A DNA stretch of 30,146 nucleotides from the NCBI GenBank assembly GCA_964575185.1, contig CAZNPW010000036.1:1-30146 (forward strand), given 5' to 3'. A model generated the notes under the pieces. It searched no databases. It saw only the letters and a list, made by a program, of their open reading frames with translations, and was not told the origin of the DNA. Source of the DNA: CAZNPW01 sp964575185 (GTDB lineage Bacteria > Pseudomonadota > Alphaproteobacteria > Rhodobacterales > Rhodobacteraceae). Below, in pieces: positions 1 through 7,993 of the stretch (position 1 is the first letter of the stretch; every line of letters starts with the position of its first letter). Both the position numbers and the translations under genes were made by a program.

Positions 1-2
1 CC

Positions 3-638
3 CCGGGCCGGCGCGCGACGCCGTCACCCCCCCCGTCGTCCCTGCCGCCGGGCCTCGTCCTCCGCCTCCTGGCCCTGGGCGCCGTCGTCACCGCCGGGGT
101 GGCCGCCTTCGAGGTCGGCCTGGCGCTACGCGGCGGGCAGGACCTGGGCCTGAGCGCGGGGCAGGTCGCCGCGATGTTCACCGCCTGCAGCCTGGTGATG
201 ATCGCCACGCAGGCGCTCGTCTTCTCGCCGCCGGTGCGCCCGGAGGCGACGCGCCGGCTGATCGCGCCCGCCTTCGCGGTGCTCGCGGCCGGGCTGGCGC
301 TGGTGCCGCTCGCGCGCGGCTTCGCGCCGATGCTGGCAGCGGTCGGCGCGGTCGCGGCGAGCGCCGGCCTCCTGTCGCCGGTGCTGACCTTCTGGACCGC
401 CCGCCGCGCGGGGCCTGCGTCGGGGGCCGCGCTGGGCCGCCAGACCGCCGCCACGGGCCTCGGCGCGGCCGCGGGCGCGGCGGCGGGCGGCCTCCTGGAC
501 GACGTGGCCTGGCTGCCCGGTGGCGCGTTCGTCGTGATGGGCGCGCTCGCCGCACTCGCCGCCCTGGCGAGCCTGCGGCTGCCGGGGATGCTGGTGCGCG
601 ACGCCGCCGGCCCGTCGCCCCCTAGCGGAAGGCCTTGA
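3..638 (+). CDS. MFS transporter, C-terminal half (5' truncated by window edge)
   Basis: The reading frame is open from the left edge, so the real start lies outside the window. The translated part (about 211 residues) holds several alanine/leucine/valine-rich membrane segments separated by short basic loops, as in the second six-helix bundle of a major facilitator superfamily transporter. A glycine-rich stretch (GLGAAAGAAAGGLLDD) resembles the MFS helix that carries G-rich packing motifs. It would act in the cytoplasmic membrane; the substrate cannot be told from this part. Its stop overlaps by 17 bases the end of the convergent oleate hydratase pseudogene. The family call is fairly safe from hydrophobicity and glycine pattern; the subfamily is unknown. 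Confidence 0.6.
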   Translation, partial: PGRRATPSPPPSSLPPGLVLRLLALGAVVTAGVAAFEVGLALRGGQDLGLSAGQVAAMFTACSLVMIATQALVFSPPVRPEATRRLIAPAFAVLAAGLALVPLARGFAPMLAAVGAVAASAGLLSPVLTFWTARRAGPASGAALGRQTAATGLGAAAGAAAGGLLDDVAWLPGGAFVVMGALAALAALASLRLPGMLVRDAAGPSPPSGRP

Positions 639-1835
639 CGAGCGCATCGACCCGCACGCGCAGTGCGCGGTCGTGCGGCGTCACCGGGGGGATCGGCCGG
701 TCGATTCCGAGAAGCTCGTAGACCGCCATCTGCGCCGCCCGGACCGAGTATTCGACGGTGAACATCACGTCGTCCGCGATCTCGACGAACTGGCTGACGA
801 AGGCGAGGTTGCGCGACCCCTCGGGGACCGGCAGGGGCCGGTCGGTGCGCAGGCGCGGCATGAACATGCTGGTGATGTAGGGCATCCGGCAGGGGATGCA
901 GATGGCGCCCGCCACCGTCTCGGGGTCGAAGCGCAGGTGGCCGCAGAGCTCGCGCAGGATCTCCGCGCCGGTGCAGTCGGCCATGGGCCTGGCCACGAAG
1001 TCGCCGACCCGGTCGGGCAAGAGCGCGTAGCCCCAGAACACCTGCACCCCTTGTGGCTGCGCGGCGAAGTGCGGCTGGTGGGCCAGCACGATCGACATCA
1101 GCCAGGCCGAGTCCTTGAACGTCACCAGCCCGCCGGTCCCCGGCGCGTTGCCGCTGAAGCGGATCATCTGGTCGAAGAAGGCGGGCGACTTCAGCGTGAC
1201 GGTGAAGGATTCCCAGGCCGACTGGGCGATGCAGGCGTTGAAGGCGGCCGGGTTGCCGAATCCCGGGCGGCCCTCGGCCAGCGCCTCCCAGAGCGCCCAG
1301 CCCTTGCTGTCGGCCTTGCCGAGCTGCGGCGGCGCCGCGGTCATCGAGCCGAGCGAGGAGACGTCGGTCATCGAGCCGTTCTGCAGGAACACGAGGTCGC
1401 CCTCGCCCACCCCGATCGTCCCGGGCTGCCCGTCGCGCAGGCAGCGGACGCCCGTGACGACGAGCTGGCCGTCCTCGGTCCGGTGGTCGAGGCCCGTCAC
1501 CTCGCAGCCCGTGACCAAGGCCACGCCGCGCTCCTGCAGCCAGCGCACCAGCGGCACGACGAGCGAGTCGTACTGGTTGAACACCGTGCGCTTGACCCCC
1601 GCCAGCGTCTCGATGCGGCTGAACTCGAGCATGAAGCGGTGCAGGTAGCGCCTGAACTCGACGGCGCTGTGCCAGGGCTGGAAGGCGAAGGTCGTGACCC
1701 GTCGAGGCTGCCGCCGAGGAGCGGCGACGCCTCGAGGATGGTGATGTTGGCGCCCGGCACGCCGCCGTCGCGGATCATGAAGGCGGCGGCCGCGAGCGTG
1801 CCGATGCCGCCGCCGATCATGACGGCCCTGTGCAC
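622..1835 (-). pseudogene. ohyA: Oleate hydratase (myosin-cross-reactive antigen family), broken by internal deletion and frameshift
   Basis: Oleate hydratases are FAD flavoproteins that add water to the cis-9 double bond of oleic or palmitoleic acid. The N-terminal piece starts at a GTG at 1835 behind a GGGGGTGA ribosome site. It shows the dinucleotide fold (MIGGGIGTLAAAAFMIRDG) and the ILEASPLLGGSLDG segment. Near 1695-1703 this frame stops resembling the family. A different frame then resumes with TTFAFQPWHSAVEFRRYLHR and runs to the TAG at 622, with NQYDS and the conserved C-terminal half intact. From memory of intact homologues, roughly 100-120 residues are missing, including the GGRMxxxHxE-type segment that carries an essential glutamate. 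About 403 codons remain against more than 500 in intact proteins. As read, no active enzyme can be made. A sequencing or assembly error is the alternative. Confidence 0.85.
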
Positions 1836-2006
1836 GGGTCACCCCCGGCAGGATGGAGGTCAGGATCAACGACCTGTCCCTGGTGGCTCGACGGCGTGAC
1901 GCCGCGCCGGCCGACCTGCGCGATCTGCCACGCGCTCATCCTCGCCCCCCCGGCGCTGTCGCGCGACCGGCCCATGCGCCACTTCGCCGTCACCCTGTTG
2001 GGGTGA
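1830..2006 (+). CDS. Possible small Cys-rich ORF, unknown function
   Basis: This lies in the gap between the ohyA pseudogene and cfa, which are both on the other strand. From about 1869 to 2003 every codon but one has G or C at position three, while positions one and two are mixed, which is the local signature of coding DNA. The peptide includes CPWWLDGVTPRRPTCAICH, a C/CxxCH arrangement that could bind metal. The only in-frame start I see is a GTG at 1830, which has poor upstream codon use and no ribosome site, so the N-terminus may be missing. The TGA stop overlaps the GTG of the next ORF. A complementary-strand frame shares much of the third-position bias, so the strand is uncertain. I recognise no family. 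Confidence 0.28.
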   Translation: MHGSPPAGWRSGSTTCPWWLDGVTPRRPTCAICHALILAPPALSRDRPMRHFAVTLLG

Positions 2007-2209
2007 TCGTGATCGACGCGCTGCGGCTGAACCACGCCGTCATCTCGTTCTTCTGCCTTCTGGCGGGGCTGGCGACGCTGCATCTCGTGTGGATCATTCT
2101 GACCGACACATGCGCCGGGGACTGCCCCGGACCGTTCCCCGACACGATGCGGACGCGACGCCGGGGTGGGCGGGGCCGCAGTCAGCCCCGCTCGGCCTCG
2201 GCCATGTAG
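2003..2209 (+). CDS. Possible small single-pass membrane protein, unknown
   Basis: A 68-residue frame starts at a GTG that overlaps the preceding stop (GTGA), an arrangement typical of translational coupling. It holds one strongly hydrophobic stretch (HAVISFFCLLAGLATLHLVWIIL, about residues 11-33, described here as a likely membrane helix), then CAGDCPGPFP with two close cysteines and a basic tail. Third positions are about 85-90% G or C. The last 28 bases overlap the 3' end of the convergent cfa gene. There is no recognisable family and no clear ribosome site, so it is listed as a candidate only. Confidence 0.28.
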   Translation: MIVIDALRLNHAVISFFCLLAGLATLHLVWIILTDTCAGDCPGPFPDTMRTRRRGGRGRSQPRSASAM

Positions 2210-3480
2210 TCGCGGGTCAGCGGCACGGCGTCGCGCCGGTGGGCGAGCTGCATCTGGAACACCATGGTCCGGCCGTTGCGGAAACCCGCCTCGCAGGCGG
2301 CGAGGTAGAACTCCCACATCCGGCAGAACCGCTCGTCGTAAAGCGCGGCCGCCTCGGCCCGGCGCGCGGCGAAGTTGGCCGACCAGTGGCGCAGCGTCTC
2401 GGCGTAGTGCAGCCGCAGCACCTCGAGGTCGGTGACCCAGAGCCCCGCCCGCGCGGCCGCGGCCACCGCCTCGGACAGGCTCGGGCAGTAGCCGCCCGGG
2501 AAGATCCACTTGCGGATCCAGGGGTCGCTGCCGCCCTCCGGGGCCATCAGGCCGATCGCATGCACCAGCGCCACGCCGTCGCGCCGCAGCACCCGGGCGA
2601 GCGTGCCGAAGTAGGCGTCGAAGCCCGAAGGGCCGACATGCTCGAACATGCCGACCGACACCACCCGGTCGTAGGTGCCCGTCTCCTCGCGGTAGTCCCG
2701 GAGCGCGAAGCGGACCCGGTCGGCCGCCCCCTCGGCGCGGGCGCGCGCCTCGGACGCGGCGAGCTGCTCGCGCGACAGGGTGATGCCGGTCACCTCCGCG
2801 CCCCCGTCCCGCGCGAGGCTGAGGGCCAGCCCGCCCCAGCCCGAGCCGATGTCGAGCACCCGCAGGCCCGGCCGCAGCAGAAGCTTGGCGGCGATGTGGC
2901 GCTTCTTGGCCGCCTGCGCCTCGGCCAGCGTCTCGTCCCCCCGGGCGAAGTAGGCGCAGGAGTATTGCCGGTCGGGATCGAGGAACAGGTCGTAGAGCGC
3001 GCCCGACAGGTCGTAGTGATGCGCCACGTTGGCCGCGGCCCGGGCGCGCGGGTTGTCGTGCAGCCAGCGCGACCGGAGCCGGTCCCACCGCCGCAGCAGC
3101 CGCCGGCCCGGCAGGGCGTCGACGACCCCGGGCCAGCCGCGCGTCAGGATGTCGAGAAGGTCGCGCAGAGTGCCGCGCTCGACGGTGAGGGCGCCGTCCA
3201 TGTATCCCTCGCCCAGGGCCAGGCTCGGGTTGGCCAGGAGGCGGCGCGGCAGGGCGGGGTCGCGGAGGCGGATCGCGGCCTCGGGGCCGCCGCCGGGACC
3301 GAAGCGCCGGGCGCGGCCCCGGTGGTCGATCACCGTGAGGCGCCCGGCGACGACGGCCCGGGACAGGAAGCGCGCCAAAATCGCCATGGCCGGCCCGGGC
3401 AGGGCCGCGATCCGGCGACGGACCGCTGGACGGCCGGAGGCGGGCACGGGCGTCGCGTCGAAGTCGTCGTGGCTCGTCAT
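2182..3480 (-). CDS. cfa: Cyclopropane-fatty-acyl-phospholipid synthase
   Basis: This enzyme moves a methyl group from S-adenosylmethionine onto the cis double bond of membrane phospholipid acyl chains, giving cyclopropane lipids that help in acid and stationary-phase stress. The 432-residue protein carries the YSCAYF motif (about 173-178, with the conserved cysteine) and the SAM-binding VLDIGSGWGG (about 208-217). It also has MFEHVG, WIFPGGYCPSLSE, LHYAETLRHW and RMWEFYLAACEAGFR, all hallmarks of the family, and its length is normal. The ATG at 3480 follows an AAGGAG ribosome site by six bases. It is divergent from glpX across about 400 bases. An oleate hydratase relic lies just downstream, so two enzymes acting on unsaturated acyl chains are neighbours. 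Confidence 0.95.
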   Translation of the reverse strand: MTSHDDFDATPVPASGRPAVRRRIAALPGPAMAILARFLSRAVVAGRLTVIDHRGRARRFGPGGGPEAAIRLRDPALPRRLLANPSLALGEGYMDGALTVERGTLRDLLDILTRGWPGVVDALPGRRLLRRWDRLRSRWLHDNPRARAAANVAHHYDLSGALYDLFLDPDRQYSCAYFARGDETLAEAQAAKKRHIAAKLLLRPGLRVLDIGSGWGGLALSLARDGGAEVTGITLSREQLAASEARARAEGAADRVRFALRDYREETGTYDRVVSVGMFEHVGPSGFDAYFGTLARVLRRDGVALVHAIGLMAPEGGSDPWIRKWIFPGGYCPSLSEAVAAAARAGLWVTDLEVLRLHYAETLRHWSANFAARRAEAAALYDERFCRMWEFYLAACEAGFRNGRTMVFQMQLAHRRDAVPLTRDYMAEAERG

Positions 3481-3700
3481 CGGTGGCTCCTTCTTCCGGG
3501 CCGGGGCGGCCCCTTCGGTTCATCACCAAGGGACGCGGCGCGGTTCCACGGATTACCGCAGGGCGCTGACGGACAGCCGCCGGGTTCGGCCATCGCGGCG
3601 GTCTTGCGTCCCGCCACGCTGCGGGCGACGATCCGCTTCCGGGTGTGGACAGGACCGTTCCGGGCGAACGGCCCGCGGAGGGTCGACAGCTTCGCACGCC

Positions 3701-3712
3701 ATTCACGTGAAT
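3701..3712. promoter_or_regulatory. Perfect palindrome ATTCACGTGAAT, candidate operator
   Basis: The 12-base perfect dyad ATTCACGTGAAT is relatively AT-rich for this sequence and lies 170 bases before the glpX ATG. A TCACGT half-site repeats at 3721-3726. The binding protein is unknown. Confidence 0.4.
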
Positions 3713-3743
3713 GCCCGCAGTCACGTCAAGGTGCCTTCATCTT

Positions 3744-3781
3744 CCCTCAAATATCCCGGGGGTGCGGGGGCTGGCCCCCGC
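3744..3781. repeat. Dispersed intergenic repeat with GC hairpin
   Basis: The segment TCCCTCAAATATCCCGGGGG is followed by a perfect 8-base stem GCGGGGGC/GCCCCCGC (3764-3771 with 3774-3781). A related CAAATACTCCCG segment occurs at 17411-17428 after trpS. The same type of AAATA-TCCCG intergenic element is common in Rhodobacterales genomes, from memory. Confidence 0.45.
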
Positions 3782-3881
3782 TCCTGCCCGCACCGCCGCC
3801 TCGCCCCCGCCCGTTAGCGCAACCCGTCTTGCCGCCGTCACCGACCCCGCGCTACGCCAGGCCGAACCGAAGGGACAGCCG

Positions 3882-4847
3882 ATGACCGCCGCCGCCGAGT
3901 TCCAGGACCGCCTGCTGTCGCTCGGCCTCGCCCGGGTGTCCGAGGCCGCGGCCATCGCCGCATCCCGCCTGATCGGCCGCGGCGACGAGAAGGCCGCCGA
4001 CCAGGCCGCGGTCAACGCCATGCGCGACCAGCTCAACCTGCTCGACATCGCGGGCACCGTGGTGATCGGCGAGGGCGAGCGCGACGAGGCGCCGATGCTG
4101 TATATCGGCGAGAGGGTCGGCACCGGCCAGGGCCCCGCGGTCGACATCGCGCTCGACCCGCTCGAGGGCACGACGCTGACCGCCAAGGACATGCCGAACG
4201 CCCTGACCGTCATCGCCATGGCCCCCGCGGGCACGCTGCTGCACGCGCCCGACGTCTACATGGACAAGCTCGCCATCGGCCCCGGCTTCCGGCCCGGGAC
4301 GGTGACGATGCAGATGACGCCCTCCGAACGGGTCTCGGCGCTGGCCGCCGCCAGGGGCTGCTCGACCGAGGACATCATGGTCTGCGTCCTGGAACGCCCC
4401 CGGCACGAGGCGATGATCGCCGAGATCCGCTCCACCGGCGCTTCGATCCGGCTCATCACCGACGGCGACGTGGCGGGGGTGATGCACTGCGCCGAACCCG
4501 ACACGACCGGGATCGACATGTACATGGGGTCGGGCGGCGCGCCCGAAGGGGTGCTCGCGGCGGCGGCGATGAAGTGCATGGGCGGGCAGTTCTTCGGCCG
4601 CCTGATGTTCCGCACCGACGCCGAGCGCGAGCGCGCCCGCGCCGCCGGCATCGTCAACTTCGACCGCGTCTACACCCGCGACGACCTGGTGCGCGCCGAC
4701 GTGATCTTCGCGGCGACCGGCGTGACCGGCGGCTCGCTGTTGCAGGGCATCCGGCGCGAACCGGGCTGGATCACGCTGGAAACCATCCTGATGCGGTCCA
4801 AGACCGGCTCGGTCCGCCGCATCACCTACCGCGCCCCCGTGCGCTGA
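3882..4847 (+). CDS. glpX: Class II fructose-1,6-bisphosphatase
   Basis: GlpX hydrolyses fructose-1,6-bisphosphate to fructose-6-phosphate in gluconeogenesis, and in the Calvin cycle where that is present; it is cytosolic and metal-dependent. The 321-residue protein has GEGERDEAPML (about 63-73) and DPLEGT (92-97), the metal and phosphate-binding signature, followed by the DGDV and GSGGAPEG motifs. The frame is open further upstream, but the ATG at 3882 has an AAGGGA ribosome site eight bases before it and gives the family's normal length and N-terminus (MTAAAEFQDRL). In many alphaproteobacteria glpX sits between hom and recJ. Here cfa lies upstream, and recJ lies about 9 kb downstream beyond an accessory block. 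Confidence 0.95.
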   Translation: MTAAAEFQDRLLSLGLARVSEAAAIAASRLIGRGDEKAADQAAVNAMRDQLNLLDIAGTVVIGEGERDEAPMLYIGERVGTGQGPAVDIALDPLEGTTLTAKDMPNALTVIAMAPAGTLLHAPDVYMDKLAIGPGFRPGTVTMQMTPSERVSALAAARGCSTEDIMVCVLERPRHEAMIAEIRSTGASIRLITDGDVAGVMHCAEPDTTGIDMYMGSGGAPEGVLAAAAMKCMGGQFFGRLMFRTDAERERARAAGIVNFDRVYTRDDLVRADVIFAATGVTGGSLLQGIRREPGWITLETILMRSKTGSVRRITYRAPVR

Positions 4848-4864
4848 AACGCTGCGCTGAAACC

Positions 4865-4880
4865 TCGCAAATCGGTAAGG
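4865..4880. promoter_or_regulatory. Candidate regulator half-dyad (ATCGGTAAG)
   Basis: CTCGCAAATCGGTAAG matches 12 of 16 positions of the reverse complement of the dyad at 10083-10098 (CTTACGGATCGGTAAG). It lies about 135 bases before the small exported protein that opens the block, and could be an operator of the two-component regulator encoded at 7994-8734. Confidence 0.35.
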
Positions 4881-5015
4881 TTCGGGACCGCCCGGGGACA
4901 GGGTCCGGGGCGATGCTGTGCGGGCGGCAGGGGCGAAGGCCCGGACCCGCGGCACCAACCCGGACGCGAAGGGATCGACCTTCCCGATCCGACAAGACGC
5001 GAAATGGAGCACATC

Positions 5016-5306
5016 ATGCGCGGCAAGTTCCTCTATCCCCTGGCGGTCGTCCTCGCGCTCGGCGCGGGCGGCATGGCGATGGCCGCAGGCAGCGGCAACG
5101 AGATGGCCAGCGGCACGGTCAAGGCGATCGACCAGACGGCGATGACCGTCACGCTGGAGGACGGCACCGTCTTCGCCTGGACCGGCCAGGCCGCCGCCGA
5201 CCTGACCGCCGCGGTGAAGGCGCTCAAGGTGGGCGACAAGGTGAACATCACCTACATGGCGCAAGGCGACTCCCGCACGATCAAGACCATCGCGCCCGCG
5301 AGCTGA
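5016..5306 (+). CDS. Small periplasmic protein, DUF1344-like
   Basis: A 96-residue protein with a classical signal peptide (MRGKFLYPLAVVLALGAGG, cleavage likely after AMA), so the mature part of about 75 residues should be periplasmic. The mature sequence follows the pattern GTVKAIDQTAMTVTLEDGT ... LKVGDKVNITY seen in small beta-rich DUF1344-type proteins, whose biochemical role is not known to me. An ATG four codons upstream (5004) is in frame, but a GGAG six bases before 5016 favours the later start. A strong terminator follows at 5371-5397, so it may be its own transcript at the head of the efflux and regulator block. Confidence 0.75.
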   Translation: MRGKFLYPLAVVLALGAGGMAMAAGSGNEMASGTVKAIDQTAMTVTLEDGTVFAWTGQAAADLTAAVKALKVGDKVNITYMAQGDSRTIKTIAPAS

Positions 5307-5370
5307 CCGGTCGCGCGGCCGCCAGGCGGGCCGCGCGCCGCCCCTCCCTCGGCGCGCCCCCGCCCTGCCC

Positions 5371-5397
5371 GAACGCCCGGATGACCTCCGGGCGTTC
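5371..5397 (+). terminator. Intrinsic terminator-like hairpin
   Basis: A perfect 11-base stem (GAACGCCCGGA / TCCGGGCGTTC) with a 5-base loop (TGACC) is followed by a pyrimidine-rich tail (CTGCCTTCCCCTTCC). It lies between the small exported protein and emrA and would separate their transcripts, or attenuate read-through. Confidence 0.6.
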
Positions 5398-5430
5398 CTG
5401 CCTTCCCCTTCCGCTTCCCCGGTGACACCG

Positions 5431-6441
5431 ATGAAAGCCTCCGTCCGCAGCCTTGGCCTGATCGTCGCCGCGGGGGCCGCCGCCGCCGGCGGCTATGCCT
5501 GGTGGTCCTGGTCCGGCCTGCACCCGTCGACCGACGACGCCTATGTGCAGGCCGACATCATCAACATCGCACCCGAGATCGGCGGTCGCGTGACCGAGGT
5601 CGCCGTGACCGAGAACGCCCGCGTCGCCGCGGGCGACGTGCTGTTCACGCTCGACGCCCGGGCGCTGACGGCGGCGCGCGATGCCGCGCAGGCGGCGGTG
5701 GACCTGGCCGACCAGGCGGTCGGCGCGACCGGGGCCGGGGTCCCCGCGGCCGAGGCGCAGCTGGCCGGCGCGCAGGCGCAGCTGACCGAGGCGACCACCA
5801 GCCAGGCGCGCGAGCAGGCGCTGTTCGCCAGCGGCGACGTGGCCCAGGCCGCGGTGGACAGCGCCAACACCGCCGCCGACGCGGCCCGGGCCGCGGTCGC
5901 CGCGGCGCAGGCGAACCTGCAGGCCGCGCAGGCGCAGAGCGGGGCTGCGGGGGCCGACAACGCCCGGATCCGCGCCGCCCGCGCGTCGCTGATCCAGGCC
6001 GAGATCGCGCTGTCGCACGCGACGGTCCGTGCCCCCGCCGACGGCTGGGTGGCAAACCTGACGCTGCGCCCCGGGCAGGTCGTGGCCGAGGGCGCGCCGC
6101 TGTTCGCGCTGGTGGCCGACGGGCCCTGGTGGATCGACGCGAACTTCAAGGAAACCGACATCGCCCGCATCCGCCCGGGCCAGCCCGCCGACATCGCGGT
6201 CGACATGTACCCCGGCGTGACGGTCACCGGCCATGTCGACAGCCTGGGCGCGGGGTCGGGCGCGGCGTTCTCATTGCTGCCGCCCGAGAACGCGACGGGC
6301 AACTGGGTCAAGGTCACCCAGCGTTTCCCGGTGCGCATCGCCATCGACCAGGTGCCCGCCGACCCCGCCACGCCTCTCCGCGTCGGCGCGAGCGCGACCG
6401 TGACGGTCGACACCACCGCCACGCCCGCCGCGGGCGGCTGA
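5431..6441 (+). CDS. emrA: HlyD/EmrA-type membrane fusion protein
   Basis: This is the periplasmic adaptor of a tripartite or two-part efflux pump, anchored by one N-terminal membrane helix (about residues 7-24). The lipoyl/barrel-sandwich half STDDAYVQADIINIAPEIGG (about 33-52), a long Ala/Gln-rich coiled-coil hairpin (about 80-190), and the returning ATVRAPADGWV and GPWWIDANFKETDIARIRPG segments are all typical of EmrA/HlyD proteins. At 336 residues the length is usual. An in-frame GTG at 5422 is possible; neither start has a clear ribosome site, and I prefer the ATG. The gene is one base away from emrB. Substrates are probably hydrophobic toxic compounds, inferred from the family. Confidence 0.88.
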   Translation: MKASVRSLGLIVAAGAAAAGGYAWWSWSGLHPSTDDAYVQADIINIAPEIGGRVTEVAVTENARVAAGDVLFTLDARALTAARDAAQAAVDLADQAVGATGAGVPAAEAQLAGAQAQLTEATTSQAREQALFASGDVAQAAVDSANTAADAARAAVAAAQANLQAAQAQSGAAGADNARIRAARASLIQAEIALSHATVRAPADGWVANLTLRPGQVVAEGAPLFALVADGPWWIDANFKETDIARIRPGQPADIAVDMYPGVTVTGHVDSLGAGSGAAFSLLPPENATGNWVKVTQRFPVRIAIDQVPADPATPLRVGASATVTVDTTATPAAGG

Positions 6442-6442
6442 G

Positions 6443-7981
6443 ATGGCCGCGATCGCCACAGCCGCCCCCGCCGCCGCCCCGCCCGTCCGCTGGACGGTGG
6501 TGATCGCGGTGGTGCTGACCGCGGTGCTCGAGGTGCTCGACAGCACCATCGTCAACGTCGCCCTGCCCCATATCCGCGCCGCGCTGGGCATCACGCCGGA
6601 CGAGACGACCTGGGTGCTGACGAGCTACATCGTCGCCTCGGTCGCGGTCATGCCGCTGACGGGCTACGTCTCGGCGCGCCTCGGGCGACGGACGTTGATC
6701 GTCACGGCGATCACCGGCTTCGCGGGCTTCTCCGCGCTGTGCGGTCTGTCGCAGTCGATCGGGATGATGGTCTTCGCGCGGCTCGGCCAGGGGCTGTTCG
6801 GGGCCTTCCTGATCCCCTTGTCGCAGTCGATCCTGTTCGACGCCTTCCCGCGCGAGCGGCGGGGGCAGGCGATGGCGCTGTTCGGGATGGGGGTCGTGGT
6901 GGCCCCGGTCCTGGGGCCGACGGTCGGCGCGCTTCTGACCGAGCACTTCTCGTGGCGGGCGGTCTTCTATGTCAACCTGCCGCTCGCCGCGCTGGCGCTG
7001 GCGATGATCCTGGGGCAGGTGGAGGGCGACGAGCGGCGCCCCGTGACGACCGACTGGACGGGACTGGTGCTGATGGTCACGGCCATCGGGGCCTTGCAGA
7101 TGCTGCTCGACCTCGGCACCCGGAACGACTGGTTCCAGTCGGGCTTCATCGTGCTGTGCGCCATCGTCGCCGCGGTGGCGGGCGCGGCCTTCGTCTGGCG
7201 CGGGCTGCGGGTGCCACGCAACATCGTGGATTTCAGCCTGTTCGGCGATCGCAGCTTTGCGGCCGCCAACGTCGCGATGCTGGGCTTCGGCCTGGCCATG
7301 TTCGGGGCGATCTCGATGCAGCCGCTGTTCACCCAGGGGCTTCTGGGCTTTCCCGTCATCACGGCGGGGGAGCTGTTCGTGCCGCGCGGCCTTGCCGCCG
7401 GGATCATGATGGTCGTCACCGGCAACCTACTCTTGCGGATCTTCGACCCGCGCCTGCTGGTGGCGACCGGGTTGATCCTGATCGGCACCGGCAACGTGAT
7501 GCTGTCGTGGCTGAACCTCGACACCGGATTTGCCGACCTCGTGCTGCCCAGCGTGCTGGCCGGGGCCGGGATGGGTCTGTTCTTCGTGCCGATGTCGACG
7601 GTCGCCTTCCAGCACATCGGCCGCGACCGGCAGGACGAGGCGTCGGGCATCTACAGCGTGGCGCGGTCGATCGGGTCTTCGGTCGGGATCGCCATCGTCG
7701 GCTGGCAGTTCGCCGACCGCACGCAGCTGCACTGGAACACGCTGGCCGGGCAGGTCACGCCGTTCAACCCGGCGGCGACGGCGTTCCTCGCGCCGTTCCA
7801 CCTGACGCCCGACAGCGCCGCCGGGGTCGCGCGGCTCGCCTCCGAGGTCGGGCGGCAGGCGCAGATGCTGGCCTTCCAGGACGCCTTCCTGCTGACCGGC
7901 GTCGCCGCCTTCGCCATGCTGCCCGTCGTGCTGTTCATGCAGCGCCCGCGGCCCGGGGCCGCCGTCGCCGTCGTGCATTAG
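6443..7981 (+). CDS. emrB: EmrB/QacA-type MFS drug efflux transporter (DHA2 family)
   Basis: A proton-driven drug exporter of the inner membrane that pairs with the preceding adaptor. The 512-residue protein has about 14 hydrophobic segments. It carries the LEVLDSTIVNVALPHI motif at the start of helix 1, the ARLGRR loop between helices 2 and 3, and the helix 5 antiporter motif (VVAPVLGPTVGALL). Together these place it in the 14-helix DHA2 family. Its ATG is separated from the emrA stop by one base, so the two are surely cotranscribed. The response regulator follows after 12 bases behind a strong ribosome site, which suggests the pump and its controller share an operon. Confidence 0.92.
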   Translation: MAAIATAAPAAAPPVRWTVVIAVVLTAVLEVLDSTIVNVALPHIRAALGITPDETTWVLTSYIVASVAVMPLTGYVSARLGRRTLIVTAITGFAGFSALCGLSQSIGMMVFARLGQGLFGAFLIPLSQSILFDAFPRERRGQAMALFGMGVVVAPVLGPTVGALLTEHFSWRAVFYVNLPLAALALAMILGQVEGDERRPVTTDWTGLVLMVTAIGALQMLLDLGTRNDWFQSGFIVLCAIVAAVAGAAFVWRGLRVPRNIVDFSLFGDRSFAAANVAMLGFGLAMFGAISMQPLFTQGLLGFPVITAGELFVPRGLAAGIMMVVTGNLLLRIFDPRLLVATGLILIGTGNVMLSWLNLDTGFADLVLPSVLAGAGMGLFFVPMSTVAFQHIGRDRQDEASGIYSVARSIGSSVGIAIVGWQFADRTQLHWNTLAGQVTPFNPAATAFLAPFHLTPDSAAGVARLASEVGRQAQMLAFQDAFLLTGVAAFAMLPVVLFMQRPRPGAAVAVVH

Positions 7982-7993
7982 GGAGGAACGCCC

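Larger units (their letters stand above)
3481..3881. promoter_or_regulatory. Divergent cfa/glpX control region with dyads
   Basis: This 401-base gap separates two divergent genes and must hold both promoters. I see no convincing -35/-10 pair. It contains an inverted repeat CCGTTC-cgggc-GAACGG (3655-3671), a perfect 12-base palindrome (3701-3712) and a dispersed-repeat hairpin (3744-3781). No open frame here has coding-like composition. Confidence 0.5.

Noticed and set aside
3711..3881. N-terminal extension of glpX
   Set aside because: The extension crosses the repeat hairpin, has no family similarity, and the ATG at 3882 has a good ribosome site.
4841..4863. Direct repeat of GCGCTGAAAC across the glpX stop
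   Set aside because: Two short copies with period 13; likely a small local duplication with no sign of function.
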